From: Membranipora membranacea
Taxonomy: Eukaryota; Bryozoa; Gymnolaemata; Cheilostomatida; Membraniporidae
Length of the DNA stretch: 60,000 nt
Assembly (NCBI GenBank): GCA_914767715.1
Contig: OU612073.1
Location: forward strand, 13,456,001 to 13,516,000
Direction of reading: 5' to 3'
This document shows positions 26,660 through 37,793 of the stretch, one piece after another; within the stretch, counting starts at the first letter, position 1, and each line of letters starts with the position of its first letter. Made by a program: the position numbers and the translations under genes. The notes under the pieces are model-generated. The model had not been told where the DNA came from. It saw nothing but the letters and a program-made list of their open reading frames with translations, and searched no databases.

Positions 26660-27765
26660 TATATAAGTATTTTGATATGTGAAGGGTTATGTTTGCCATG
26701 ATTATCTTGGTGTACATTCCCTTTTACAGAGACCTTAGCAAGGTTATCTCGATACAATGGGTTATTTGCTACATTGTAATTAACATCTAGGAGATGAATA
26801 ATGACATTAAGATCCCAACAGTATGGGACTGAGATAAGTAGTTTCATTCGCAACTTTGGCCGCTACCAAACCTTCGATGTTAAGTACATTCATTATGAAA
26901 ATTCATGATTATGTGAAATGCAAAGAATTCTGAATTCACCACCTGCCTATTTACCATCAGCTGAAACATGGATTTAGGTAAAACCTTGCCATTTTTCTCA
27001 GCCTCCTATTCTGCACAAGCAGGAAACCAACAACACAATGTGTATGCGAATTAAGTCCTACTAATTTGCAGAACAATAATACCAGTCAACCAATCAGATG
27101 AGTGGTAAGCAGAACAAAAGATAAAGTACATCTTTGTATTCAGCTTAATTATGATCATGATCTGCAAAATACTTCTATCAAGAGTCATAGTCATCAAGTA
27201 TTAGGTTAGCACTGTGCTTGTGATTACAATTTTTGACTAATGGATTTATTTTATTGGTGATTTTGATAGCAGTTGCTTTGGTGTCTATAAGATTGAAAGC
27301 GGACACTAAAAGAGTAATTTTGAACCCTTACACTTGTAAATAGTATTCGCTCGATTCAATAGCTTTGGACTTTTATTGTTTTTCAAACACATAACAGTGC
27401 CATAATAATGGGAAAATGACCAGACAAATACAAAAAAAAAGATGCAAGATAGATGCGGAAATACTATGTGGAGATAAATGAGATAAATGTACCTTATCGA
27501 TAAAGAGGTGTTACAGTGATTGACACGAGTGCACCACAAATCTCGGGATTATTCAGATTGTGCAAACCACTTATTACGTCAACTGCAAAAAAAGGCTAAT
27601 CAGCCCATCTGCTTTATCAAGTGTTTTCTGGGTTGAATTATTTTATCACGCATATCAATTTCTTACCAAAAAATAACTTGCACTCATTTACAGAACAACC
27701 AAATGAATAACTAATCAGAACAAAAACATTTCATCTTCAACTTGCTTAATTTTTTATCAAAATAA
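26660..27765. repeat. Flank module between U1 and U2
   Basis: A shortened copy of the 20.27-22.2 kb block: TGAAGGGTTATGTTTGCCATG at about 26683, the AAGTCCTACTAATTTGCA part at 27050, and the TTACAGTGATTGACACG part at 27510. The SINE and fold-back element of U1 are absent here. It cuts into the U1 CUB exon at its left edge. No gene seen. Confidence 0.7.
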
Positions 27766-28889
27766 CTACAGATCATCAAGGGTATAAACTCGGTAACCAC
27801 TGAGAGCATCTTCAAAATCACAGCTTCTAACTGGTGGTGTAGGTTTTTCTTGGTTGTTAGATTGGTGTTTTCCTTGATCAGGAATTTTTGTGATTGCCGA
27901 GCTGCTATGTTGGTTTGCACTCGGACATACCTCAGACCTTCTCTCCTGGACAGGCTGACGTCGATGCCTAGTCTGCAGGATTTTATTGTGCTCTGTTTCT
28001 GAACTGTTAATGTGGAGCTCAGCCCTAGTTGTTTGTGGTCTCTGGGCAAAGACTCGCGAGCCTCTTGTCCCTTGACAAGGCACTGGAGGTGAGTTAGGCA
28101 TCTTCTTTTTTACTGTGTATTTTGGTGTTACTTTGTCAGTGAACTCAGAAAACTTTAGTTTGTTTTGAATATTTACACCCCTCTTACTAAATTCTCGCGA
28201 AATAGATCCCATCAAATCCAAAGGAGGCACTTTTAAGTTTTCAGTGATTGAGGGTTCAGATATGAAGTCTGCATTAGTGTCCTCCCCAGTTGTTGCTGCA
28301 GATCTTTTTGAGTCACACACAGAGATACTTCGGTTCACATCACTCATCATTTGTACTCGTCTATTTCACAGTAATCCAGATAAGGATCAGTTTTCTCTAT
28401 AAACTCATAATCTGACACACAACTGATATTGTCTTCTGACCTGCCAGTCTCTTCTTTGAAATCTAAATATAAAAAAAGAGATTTCAGTATTACAAGAATG
28501 TTTGACCTCTGGGTTCAGGATGTTAAAAATTATAATAATCTACCTGCGTACAATTTAACTAGATGGATATCATAATTCAGTCATTTAGCAATTTTGATTT
28601 CTATCATATTTATCCATTAAACTGTATTTGAAATAAAATCATTGAAACAGGGAATACTCTCTACACCACTCATTCTCAGCCAACTCTTGTCTCATCACCT
28701 CCACCTAGCCTTGTCATGCGCCCACAAGAGGGGTTAATATACAAGAATCCAAATAATCTGGTATTTGGGAAGACAAATAATTTGAACAATCTAGCTTAAA
28801 ATGCCATAAAAATCTATGCATACCAGGATTGTATACAATGAGGTTTAAGACATCTGCTATACTGTCTTCGTTGACATAACGATACTTTA

Positions 28890-28988
28890 AAAACACCACA
28901 AACTTGTAACGTAACAAAACCACAAAGAGCACATATCAATAAGTGATTACCAATGATACCACGGATAAGTCCTTCAGTGATATAAAAG
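28890..28988 (+). promoter_or_regulatory. U2 copy of the conserved TATA promoter
   Basis: TATAAAAG at 28981-28988, 90 nt before the ATG. Upstream are the same blocks as in other units (ACAAAACCACAAAGAGCACA) and the short TCAGTGA stretch touching the TATA box. Confidence 0.65.
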
Positions 28989-29077
28989 TGATGGCATGAG
29001 ACTCTGTAAATCACAACACATCGTGATCTACCATTGATCAGAATTGATTTTTTTTCAGTTTAAGTTCAGTTTGTAGA

Positions 29078-29664
29078 ATGAGAGGAGCTAGACTTAATTT
29101 TATGGTAACTCTTGTCCTCATCTCATCATTACATGCCGGAGCTGAAAGCATAACCAAACTCCGGGCTTGTTCGCGATTTTCTAATCAAAAACCAGGTGAG
29201 TTCTTTCTGGGAGCTGCCTGCACCTAAGTCATCTTGTCTAGTTGTTAAAATTGTTTAGCTTTTGTTGTATAGTTGCATACTTTCATTGCTAATGTTTAAA
29301 ATTTGCTAATGCTAATTGATAATCTTTTATTCATTTTTATTTTATAGACATGTATTGGTTGGCCCAAACAGAAAAGGTATTTATATCGTTCTCAGACTGC
29401 TTTGACAGTTGTCAACATAATTTTGGGACCGACGAGATAAGGATATTTGGCTATCTATCTTTTGATGATCGCAGGTGTGCCTGCAGACTCTGTCCAGAGG
29501 ATTACATGCGTAGTAATAAACTGAACAGACTGCTTGACCTGATGGGATGCAGAGACATTAAGAGTATGGAAAGTAATACAATAGACTTTCCCGCACTTCT
29601 CACATATTCCTGTAAGCCTGAGGGAGATGTATACTTCAAACATGTAATTAATTACAATTTTTAG
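29078..29664 (+). CDS. U2 small secreted eight-cysteine protein (nested partner gene)
   Basis: Exons 29078-29195 and 29348-29664 (TAG), phase-1 junction, 144 aa. Signal peptide MRGARLNFMVTLVLISSLHA, then GAESITKLRAC. Exon 2 keeps DMYWLA, SDCFDSC, the hallmark RRCACRLCPEDYM, LMGC and YSCKPEG, and ends with YFKHVINYNF. That C-terminus is shared with U5 but differs from U1 and U3. Exon 1 is exactly 118 nt, as in U1 and U3. It lies in the intron between the juxtamembrane exon (29886) and tail exon (28462) of the U2 receptor, on the opposite strand. No lesion seen. Function unknown. Confidence 0.87.
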
Positions 29665-32600
29665 AGGACCTGTTTTGTTAAATTTTAATATATTTTTTTA
29701 ATTTTTATGAATATATTTTTGATTTTCTCATAATGATTAGTCACAGAACAATACACTGCACTACATCAACAGCTTAATTGCATCCTGAGAGGAGGCTATC
29801 AGCCACAATGGCTAGCAATGAGTGTGAGAACTGCTATATGGCATTGAAACTTGTTGATAAAAATCTACAAATAGAGCTGACATACCTTCTACTCTCAGTT
29901 GGGTGTTCATATGGACGCCAGATGCTTTATTTCTGACTCTAGATCTGGAAAAAATATTGTAAAAGATTAGCAAGAATTGAGACAACTTGAACGCTATAGT
30001 TTGCACAACCCAGTAAGTTTATGGAACCAACTGGAGGTATAAATACATGTTGTTGGTGTCTTGGAGTGCAAAGTATTTAGTCATTAGAGCTGTAGTGACT
30101 GCTGATAGTGTCATTTCACAATTATCTCATCAAATAATTCACAGGCACTTGATGCACGCGAAATTGCTAAAAAACTGAAACTGGCAAAATGAATATTTTG
30201 CAATGTCTATGTGGAGTAGAAATATTCGCTCAACTGACTTTTTGATATAAGTGATTTTACCTATTTAGATATCTGACTATGCAGTTATCTGAATGTTAAT
30301 TTTTATTTTGATGATGATACTTATTACCTCACCTAAGTTTATGACAGAGTGAAATCAGCACCATTGGAAAAACTGTCGACAAGCTCAGAGAGGCTCCAAT
30401 GACGGAAATAATAAGAGCTGATGATGATGTGTCTGTATCACTTTTTGTTGAATTCTTGATATGGTTATTAGATTGTTCAGTATCATGAAGCCTGTGACTT
30501 CCGTTTATCCAGAATCAGAGGTCACTGCTGAAAAAGATCGAAGAATGATTGATTGATATTCAATTTTTTGGCCTGCTCTTACCCTCCTTTGTTGACAACC
30601 AATGTATTTAAAATTTAGTCAGCTTCAAAATAAGAGAAAAAGACTTTCCTTTGATAACTGCTGACTGATGATGTGAAAGTTCTATATATAAGCCAAGGTG
30701 GTGAAGTTTCATTTATGTAAATGAGAGAGTCTATAGCTTAAATGCGTGCAACTGTATTACGACAAGTTGTTTGTGTCATAATTCTGTCCAAGCAACAGGA
30801 AAGGAAAAAAATAAGCAACTATACCTGTCTCATGTGTTTGAATTCTTGAGTTGTTGGAAACATCTGAGTTTTTAACAACACCAAAGCATCCCAGCAGGGG
30901 GGGGGGGTACCATTGCTGATCTTTGCACTGGAATTTGTTGACCTTGTGACTAAGTTGGAACCCATCCAGACAAGAGGCTGTGTGTTGCAGAGAACCCAAA
31001 CTGATGACCTCATGCGTGTTCAGATGTGGCATGTTGGTATTACATGACCTAACTATAATAAAAAACATAAATCATAATTTAAATTTATTAAGTGAGGTAA
31101 GTAATACTATATTGTAACATAGAATACAGATCATTGACACAGCTATTATATGCCAGTAAATTAAAGTTTGTATTGCTGCTATTTTGCAGCTGACACCTAG
31201 AGATAGATAGCGCATATTTCAATATGCATGTTACCAGTACCTTAGCACTGGCAATTTGTGATACGACATGACATATGACATTTTAAAACGGTAATATCTT
31301 TCATAATTGTTTATGACTTGTGAGGTCTACACTATTCCCTAAAACAAGTGTTCTGTGATAAAGGGGTATGGTAGCGATGACATATAGATATATAGAAAAA
31401 CCTCATTAGGACAAATATAGTCATGCGTGATACAACGAACCCAAGATATTGTGAAGCGGTCCCTTCTATTACATAATTTGTCAATATGGTAAAGGATTGT
31501 TATTTTGTTATAGATTATAGATGGTAGTCTTTTTCAGTCCATAGATTTATCAAATATATATTTGGAATTGGGATGTTTTTAGCTACATATATAAATATGT
31601 ATAGCTATGATTCGTACCACCTTGTTCAATCCGTCCAATCTGTCCGGCTACAATTTACAGTAATTTTATTAAATTCAAATGATACTGATTGCATTCATAC
31701 ATACCTGAGTATCTTATGTGTATCATTTCACCTTTTAGATCATATCCTTGCACTGTCTGGTAAATCAATGCTATTGCAGAGTGGCCAGAAAATGCCCGCA
31801 GGCGATTCTTTTCATTCTGATTTGTCAAGTTGAGCATATCGTCTATGTTTAAGATGTTCAGTTTCTGAAGGTTATCGGATCTACCTGAAATATTTCTACA
31901 GTCACAGTCCCTGCCAATGGCAGATTGGTAAGTGCTGCCAACATTTCGCTGTTCGATGCCCAATTCTTGGCCCCACTTTTGAAGCTCGGATCATTTGTGA
32001 TGTATCCATCAAGGTATATGCTGGCATCAATCCGACCCGTATGTCTTGAAATTGAGACCCGAAACACAGGATAAACTGAAAGAAAAATTTCATAACCCGT
32101 TACTGAGATTGATGAGGTAGATGTTTACACTAACCAACACCAGCTGGATCGCAATGCCATTTGATGGCAAGTGCTTTGGAGGTTGAAGGGCTCATACCAT
32201 GCATGCAGAAAGGTGTGATACGACAAAGTTTCCATGTTAGGAAATATTTAAGTCTAAAATCATGATCCTCATCCTAAAATTACCATCAAATTGAATGAAG
32301 TATCCGGGATGGATTTGGTCTTCAATCCGCAGTAGTAGATCAACTTCACCACTAAAGTATTCTCTCCGTTGTGGGCATGATCCATTCTCTGTATCATTTG
32401 TTATTGTTCTGTTCAAGATGCAGTGACTACTGTCATTACTCTGCTGATTGAAGACAAGTACGCAACTGTCACAAGTCCCAATTATCCGCATCTGACGCAT
32501 ATCCACCTTGGTCAGGTTCCCTGAAATCTCCACGGCTCAATTTCGCTTCACTGTCTGCATATCTGCTGTGATTTTGGTATCGAGATCGTTTGATGAGCTG

Positions 32601-33249
32601 CAAACCTCGACATTGTCTATATAAAACCTTGTCTCTCCTTTTGAACCACCTAACACATTGCAATCACTTAAAATAAGAGCTGATTTACAGAAGCATCAAT
32701 TTTGTCTGTGAAATTGATTGAAACAAAGTACAGATTCACCAAACCGCATTTGAAGATAGCAAAAAATTCCAGGTCAAGTTAAATAATCAATTTATGCAAT
32801 TAGATCAAGGCAAAGACAAAAACTATATATATCTTCATTAATCAAGTTGTCATTTCTTGGTGATCAAAACCACAGGGTAGTAAACCTTAAAAGTGTGATT
32901 TATTATTAGTGAATTATAAACCAACCTTGTGTACATAATACTCCATGTAATGTCATTACTAGGATGAAAGTGTCAGCTATTCTGATGCGCAACCTGAAAT
33001 TTATATTGTTATCAATCAATTCAGAAATGTGTACTAGGCTCGGAATTATGGTTTGTAACATCATAGGTATCAATAATTCAAGCCATTCAAACCATTATCA
33101 ATCAAGGTACTCCGATAAGACACATAGCATGAATGGCATAGGATTAGTAGTCTAATAAGCCTGGAGTCTAGTAATAGCCTGGAGTAAAAATGGTACTCAG
33201 TGATTAAGAATTTAAAATATTTAAACAACAAGTTTTTACTCACATATTA

Positions 33250-35540
33250 TCATCAGTTGGTATTGTTTGTGCTGTCTGGAAAAAGACTTGGAAAGACTCA
33301 GTATGACTCAAATGGAAATTTATACTGTTGCGTGAATACTGCAGCCACCAAGCTTGAAGATAAACATTCAACTGCTTGGAGGAGAAACAAAGTTTTGTAT
33401 TTGTTTCGTCAATTAGTATAAACTTTAAATAATTTGAACAAACTACAATGCATGATTAACAGAAAATCAGATGAAAATTGCAGCTTGGCGAGGTAGGGCG
33501 AGCCCGAACGCGCCCAGCAACGGAACAGACCCAATAACCCTTTTTTTACCTGTTTCATAACAATGGCTTTGCTCTGTTTTCCTTGCTTCCCCTTGTTTGA
33601 ATCGTTAGACTATTAACCCTAATCCCACCTGTGGTAACTGCTTTTAATTTTTTTTAGGTTGCAGTGTATTTCTAGCTGAAAATTGCACATTGTAATATTA
33701 TTAAGTCTCAGCTGTATCTTTGAGCGGAACCTCCAAGTGCAAAGTGGTGTTGCAGTTGCATTTTTTGTCTGGTTTTGTCTTGTTCTTTGGCATATCCTGA
33801 GTTCCCACACTGCCCTATCAATAATCTGCATTACAAATGTATTACAACACAACAAGGGAGGTGAGGTGCAGCCTTAACTATTGGAATGTGACCAGGATCG
33901 ATTTGTTACCATGTAAAATTTTTAACCCAGGTCTAAATTGATATTTCGGCGATGGCCTTTGAACAATGCCGTTTTCCTCTAGAATTTAGATTTAAATAAA
34001 GTCAGCCCAAGATATTATTTCTTAGAAGCGACACCTAAGCCTAATTAAAGTCCAATCTCTCCCTATTCAATTTCTCGTAAACCAAGAGTTTGCCTTCTCA
34101 TTTTCAAAAACTTCAAAATTCTTCAATGTTTTGCTACTCTCTGCCTCTTCATGGACACAGCCCTCCCTCTATTGTTATTATTTGGTTTTACAAGCCTCAG
34201 CCTACAACATTCTTGTCTGAATAACTGATTGCTATTTTTAAATTTTCCTGATTTCACCTTTAGAACAGGAACAGGACAATACTTGTGATTGATTTATTTA
34301 TACAGATTATAGATTATTGTAAATTATGATTTATTATGACAGATTTAATTGATAACTCTGCACTAACAATATGAGAGCAATGTCACTATCATCAAGGTCA
34401 GTTCACACAATCCAACATTCTTCATAATATGATTGATTGTAATGTCAAACGGCTGTGTCATTGTTTATTCATTTGATAGCAAGCAAATTTTCAAAAAATA
34501 CAATCAAGTCATGGCAGGATCATTTAAAGGTTACAGTAATTACTGTAGTAGTTTAGCTAGCCTGCCTCTCATTACTCATATTTGAAGATGCAGACAGCAT
34601 TTAATATTTTTTTTCGTGTATTAGTGTTAGTGCTCAATCTGCTCAAAAACTTAATAGTCTTGCCCCAACTCAAATCAACATACTCTTCCGGAAAGTCAGA
34701 GCCACTGTCACAATCTAACCACACAAACGATCATTGTTAAATAAATATTGATACCTATAAAAAACGAATAATCAAAAGGATTATAACCTCTCATTGACAT
34801 GGAATGTGTCTTTTTCTAAACACCTTATATGTGTGTGTGTACACATGGGGTAACAGGGTCGATTTATTTCCACTTAGAATAATGTAGAACAGATACCAGA
34901 AACTAGGGTACATAATGTGAGCATCACACAATATAATATATTCACCAGGTATTATTAATCACGATACATCACATAATCTTAATCCGATCTCATGCATTGA
35001 TTGTGGACCAGGAAGTTACATCTGCTCCTGTATGAGCGAGAATATCTTCAAACTCATTTCAGTAGTTATCTTTGCCATTGTCTCCTCCTCCCCTCTTCCC
35101 CTGTCTAAAAGAGAGGAAAATTATCCAGCAATTTGAGCAGTGCCTTCCAATAAGTTATCAAGCTGGTATTATTCTGTGGGAATATTATTCTTCCATGGTA
35201 ATCAATCTCTGCAGAAATGCTTTCAAAAACACCTATTTCAAGGCAAAAATGGTTAGTTCATGGCGTTGGACTGTAATCTATGGTCTCTCAATGTAAACTT
35301 TGGTACGTTCGGGCTTCAAGTTATGAATTTAAAGGGTAATTTAGGGTTGTACGAGTTGATAGGTTTGGTGATATGTACCAACAAGATGGTCAGGATAGAA
35401 TATGGTATCTGGTTTTCTTGAGCGAGAGGTACTAATAAATGTCTCCTCAACACTGAGACCTTCAATGCTATTGGAGAGACAACCATCAGTAGTAGTCTAG
35501 CTACACTTCAATCCACAGATATGTGTCTGTTTTTTATGGC
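33250..35540. other. U2 upstream region, duplicated in U3, no complete gene
   Basis: Non-coding DNA upstream of the U2 receptor. Blocks match the U3 upstream region: 33640-33880 resembles 44100-44340, and 34560-34715 resembles 45230-45390. Short hydrophobic frames on the + strand at 33683 and 44137 are not conserved in length and look accidental. It contains the candidate short tail exon listed separately. Confidence 0.55.
34572..34714 (-). other. Candidate alternative (short) receptor tail exon, U2/U3 interval
   Basis: A - strand stretch with a good acceptor (TTAG at its right edge) and the same phase as the main tail exons: a donated G completes the first Asp codon. It encodes 47 residues starting CDSGSDFPEEYVDL, with a YxxL motif, and stops at TAA (34572-34574). 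It lies about 3 kb beyond the U3 main tail exon in the direction of transcription. It may be an alternative last exon or an orphan tail of a lost unit. Confidence 0.35.
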
Positions 35541-35542
35541 CA

Positions 35543-35780
35543 TAGGTATGGTTATGGGTACGAGTACAAGTACGGGTGCGGGTATGGACATGGGTATGGA
35601 AAAGGGTATGTGTACGGGTACAAGCATGGGTACTGATACAGGTACGGTTATGGGGACTGATATGGGTATGGGTACTGGTACTGGTATGGGTACAGGTTCG
35701 GGTACTGGTAAGGGTACCAGTATGGGTACCGGTATGGGCACTGATATGGGTATGGGTACTGGTACCCGTACCCGTACTGG
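35543..35780. repeat. GGGTAC-type hexamer minisatellite, U2 end
   Basis: About 40 degenerate copies of GGKWMN around GGGTAC/GGGTAT. The hexamer has no stop codons, so both strands show open frames (Gly-Thr on +, Pro-Val on -) that are artefacts. It sits in the same place as the purer array at 46002. Confidence 0.9.
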
Positions 35781-36359
35781 ACACAAATTTAAACTTGGAC
35801 CTAGACTTTACTCAGCTTCTTCCAAAAGTGTACATAATCCATCCGTTTAAGTGAGTATCTAGAACTATTACAGCTTGATTCTAGCATACAACAGTATATC
35901 TGGAGCAGTTTTTGGTAGCTTGCTTCCCACGTTTGCGCATAATTATGAATAAATGTGACATCATAGTTATATGTGGCAATATGTTTTTGATATATTTTAG
36001 AGTTCATTCTGCTGCTGCATTGATATTACAGTATTGAAAGATAACTATAAATAATTTGTTTACAAATCCCTAAACTGTGATCAATAATAAACTTGTATGA
36101 ACAGGAAGTGACATCTCCAAGTAAAAATTACACAAACTTTAGGAACTTTAACAAATACCAGTTAATCATTATAAAAATTTGGAAGTGGACTTTTGACCTG
36201 TGGCCTCATGGGTAGTGGCCTTTCGGCCTTTTGACCTCCTCAAGTAATCAACTTTTGTAACAAAAAGTAAGAATTTGAGGAAGTTTAACAAACACTAATT
36301 TATCATTAAACATTTTTTAATACTACGCTCAAATTTTGTTTGATCATAATAAATATGTA

Positions 36360-37793
36360 TTTTGACATGTGAAGGGTTTTTTTGCCATGATTATCTTGGC
36401 TACCTTCCATTTTACAGAGGTTTAAATAAGGTGCTCAGTCAATGAGTTATCTCGATACAATGTCATATTTGCCACATTGTAATTAATATCATAGAGATGA
36501 ATAATGACATTAAGATTTCAGCAGTATAGGACTAATATAGGTGGTTTCATCCGCAACTAAGGGCGCTACCAAACCATCGACCATAATTGCATTCATTGTG
36601 AAAATTCATGATTACGTCAAATGCAAAAAATTCTGATTTTACCACCTGCCTTTTTACTAGGAGCGGTAACAAGGATTAAGGTAAGACCTTGACGTTCTTC
36701 TAAGCTTCTTAGCTAGCATAAGCAGGAAACCAACAGCACAATGCCGTATGCGACAAAGTCCTGCTAATTTGCATAACAATAAGACCAGTTAGCCAATCAG
36801 ATGAATGGTGAGCAGAACAAAGGAAAAAGCACATCCTTGTATTCAGCTCAATTATTATTGTGGATTGCAAAATAGTCCATCATAATTGATTCACGGTGTT
36901 TGCATTTGGTTTTTGAGGCCAGGCTAGATTGAGCTGAGTTGCTACGTCTTGGCTCACCCTTGAAACATGCATCTGTTCCCATGGGTGAGAGATGAAACTT
37001 CAAAAATAAATTGCAGCCTCCTTGGACTTGAACCTGGACCACTTTGGCCCAACTCTTTGATGATACTTTCGACAAAGCCAGGCCACTGTAGCTCACAAAG
37101 CTCTGTGCAAACTGATCCTTTGAGTTCAATGTGAACCTAGAGGTATTCCCACAGATCAAACAGCCTCGAAAACAGGCTGAGCCCAAATCCTGGTACTGCA
37201 GTGATTGTAATCAAGTATATAGGCTAGCACTCCTGTTCGTGATCTCAGGTTTTGCCTCGCAGATTTGTTTTATTGGCAAATTTAATTGGAGTTGCTTTGG
37301 AAGCTGTGATGTAGACAGAGGATACTAAAAGAGGAGTTTTGTAACCTGACACCCTGAAAGAGTATTTCCCAAATTCAATAGCTATAGATTTTTTATTATT
37401 TTTGACAACATATTGGTGCATCAATCATAAAAAATAGCCCAGACAAGTGCAAAAAAAAGGTGCAAGACAGATGCGGAAATACTATGTGGGATAAATTTGA
37501 TAAATGTACCTTATCCATAAAAAGGTGTTACAGTGATTGACACTGGGTGTACCGCAAAGCTCTGGATTATTCAGATTGTGAAAACCACTTATTACGTCAA
37601 CTGCAAATAAAAGTGATTCAGCCCATCTGCTTTATCAAGTGTTTTCTGGGTTTAATTATTATATTACGCATATATACGATCCATTTCTTACCAATAAATT
37701 ACTTGCACTCTATATTTACAGAACAGCCAAATGAATAACTAATCAGAACGAAAACATTTCATCTTGAGTTTGCTTAATTGTTTATCAAAAAAA
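36360..37793. repeat. Flank module between U2 and U3
   Basis: The fullest later copy of the U1 flank block: the TGAAGGGTTTTTTTGCCATG part at 36370, the AAGTCCTGCTAATTTGCATA part at about 36755, a SINE, the segment around 37210-37325 like 21150-21255, and the block ending at the tail exon (37530-37740). No gene. Confidence 0.75.
36895..37085 (-). mobile_element. tRNA-derived SINE copy 2
   Basis: Same head (B box GGTTCAAGTCC) and body as 20830-21005, at the same place in the flank module. It was therefore copied with the unit rather than inserted independently. Confidence 0.55.

Larger units (their letters stand above)
27766..33247 (-). pseudogene. U2 receptor pseudogene: all exons present, at least four lesions
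   Basis: Exons from the 5' end: untranslated exon ending at 33244, signal peptide 32993-32926, six-cysteine domain 32649-32284, CUB-like 32075-31705, CCP 31052-30825, TM 30527-30333, juxtamembrane 29938-29886, tail 28462-27766. Splice sites look intact. Lesions relative to U3: a 16-codon insertion plus a TGA (32537-32539) replacing a cysteine codon; a net 7-nt deletion in the CUB exon near 31885; a 1-nt deletion with an early TAA in the extracellular part of the TM exon; a 1-nt deletion after the ITAM-like motif (near 28350) giving TGA. The CCP exon is open and contains an 11-nt run of G (30897-30907). The tail after its frameshift stays open to the normal C-terminal box (EDALSGYRVYTLDD), suggesting that decay is recent. 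Confidence 0.85.

Noticed and set aside
32537-32539. Selenocysteine (TGA aligned with a cysteine codon)
   Set aside because: Tempting because TGA replaces TGT, but the same gene copy has three other frame-breaking lesions and no SECIS-like structure was noticed.
32540-32587. A tiny intron explaining the 16-codon insertion and TGA in the U2 six-cysteine exon
   Set aside because: No GT-AG pair removes it, and a Cys-to-stop change is the simpler reading.
33683-33877. Hydrophobic + strand frames here and at 44137-44463 as membrane protein genes
   Set aside because: The two copies share DNA but not frame length or conserved substitutions; no splice partners.
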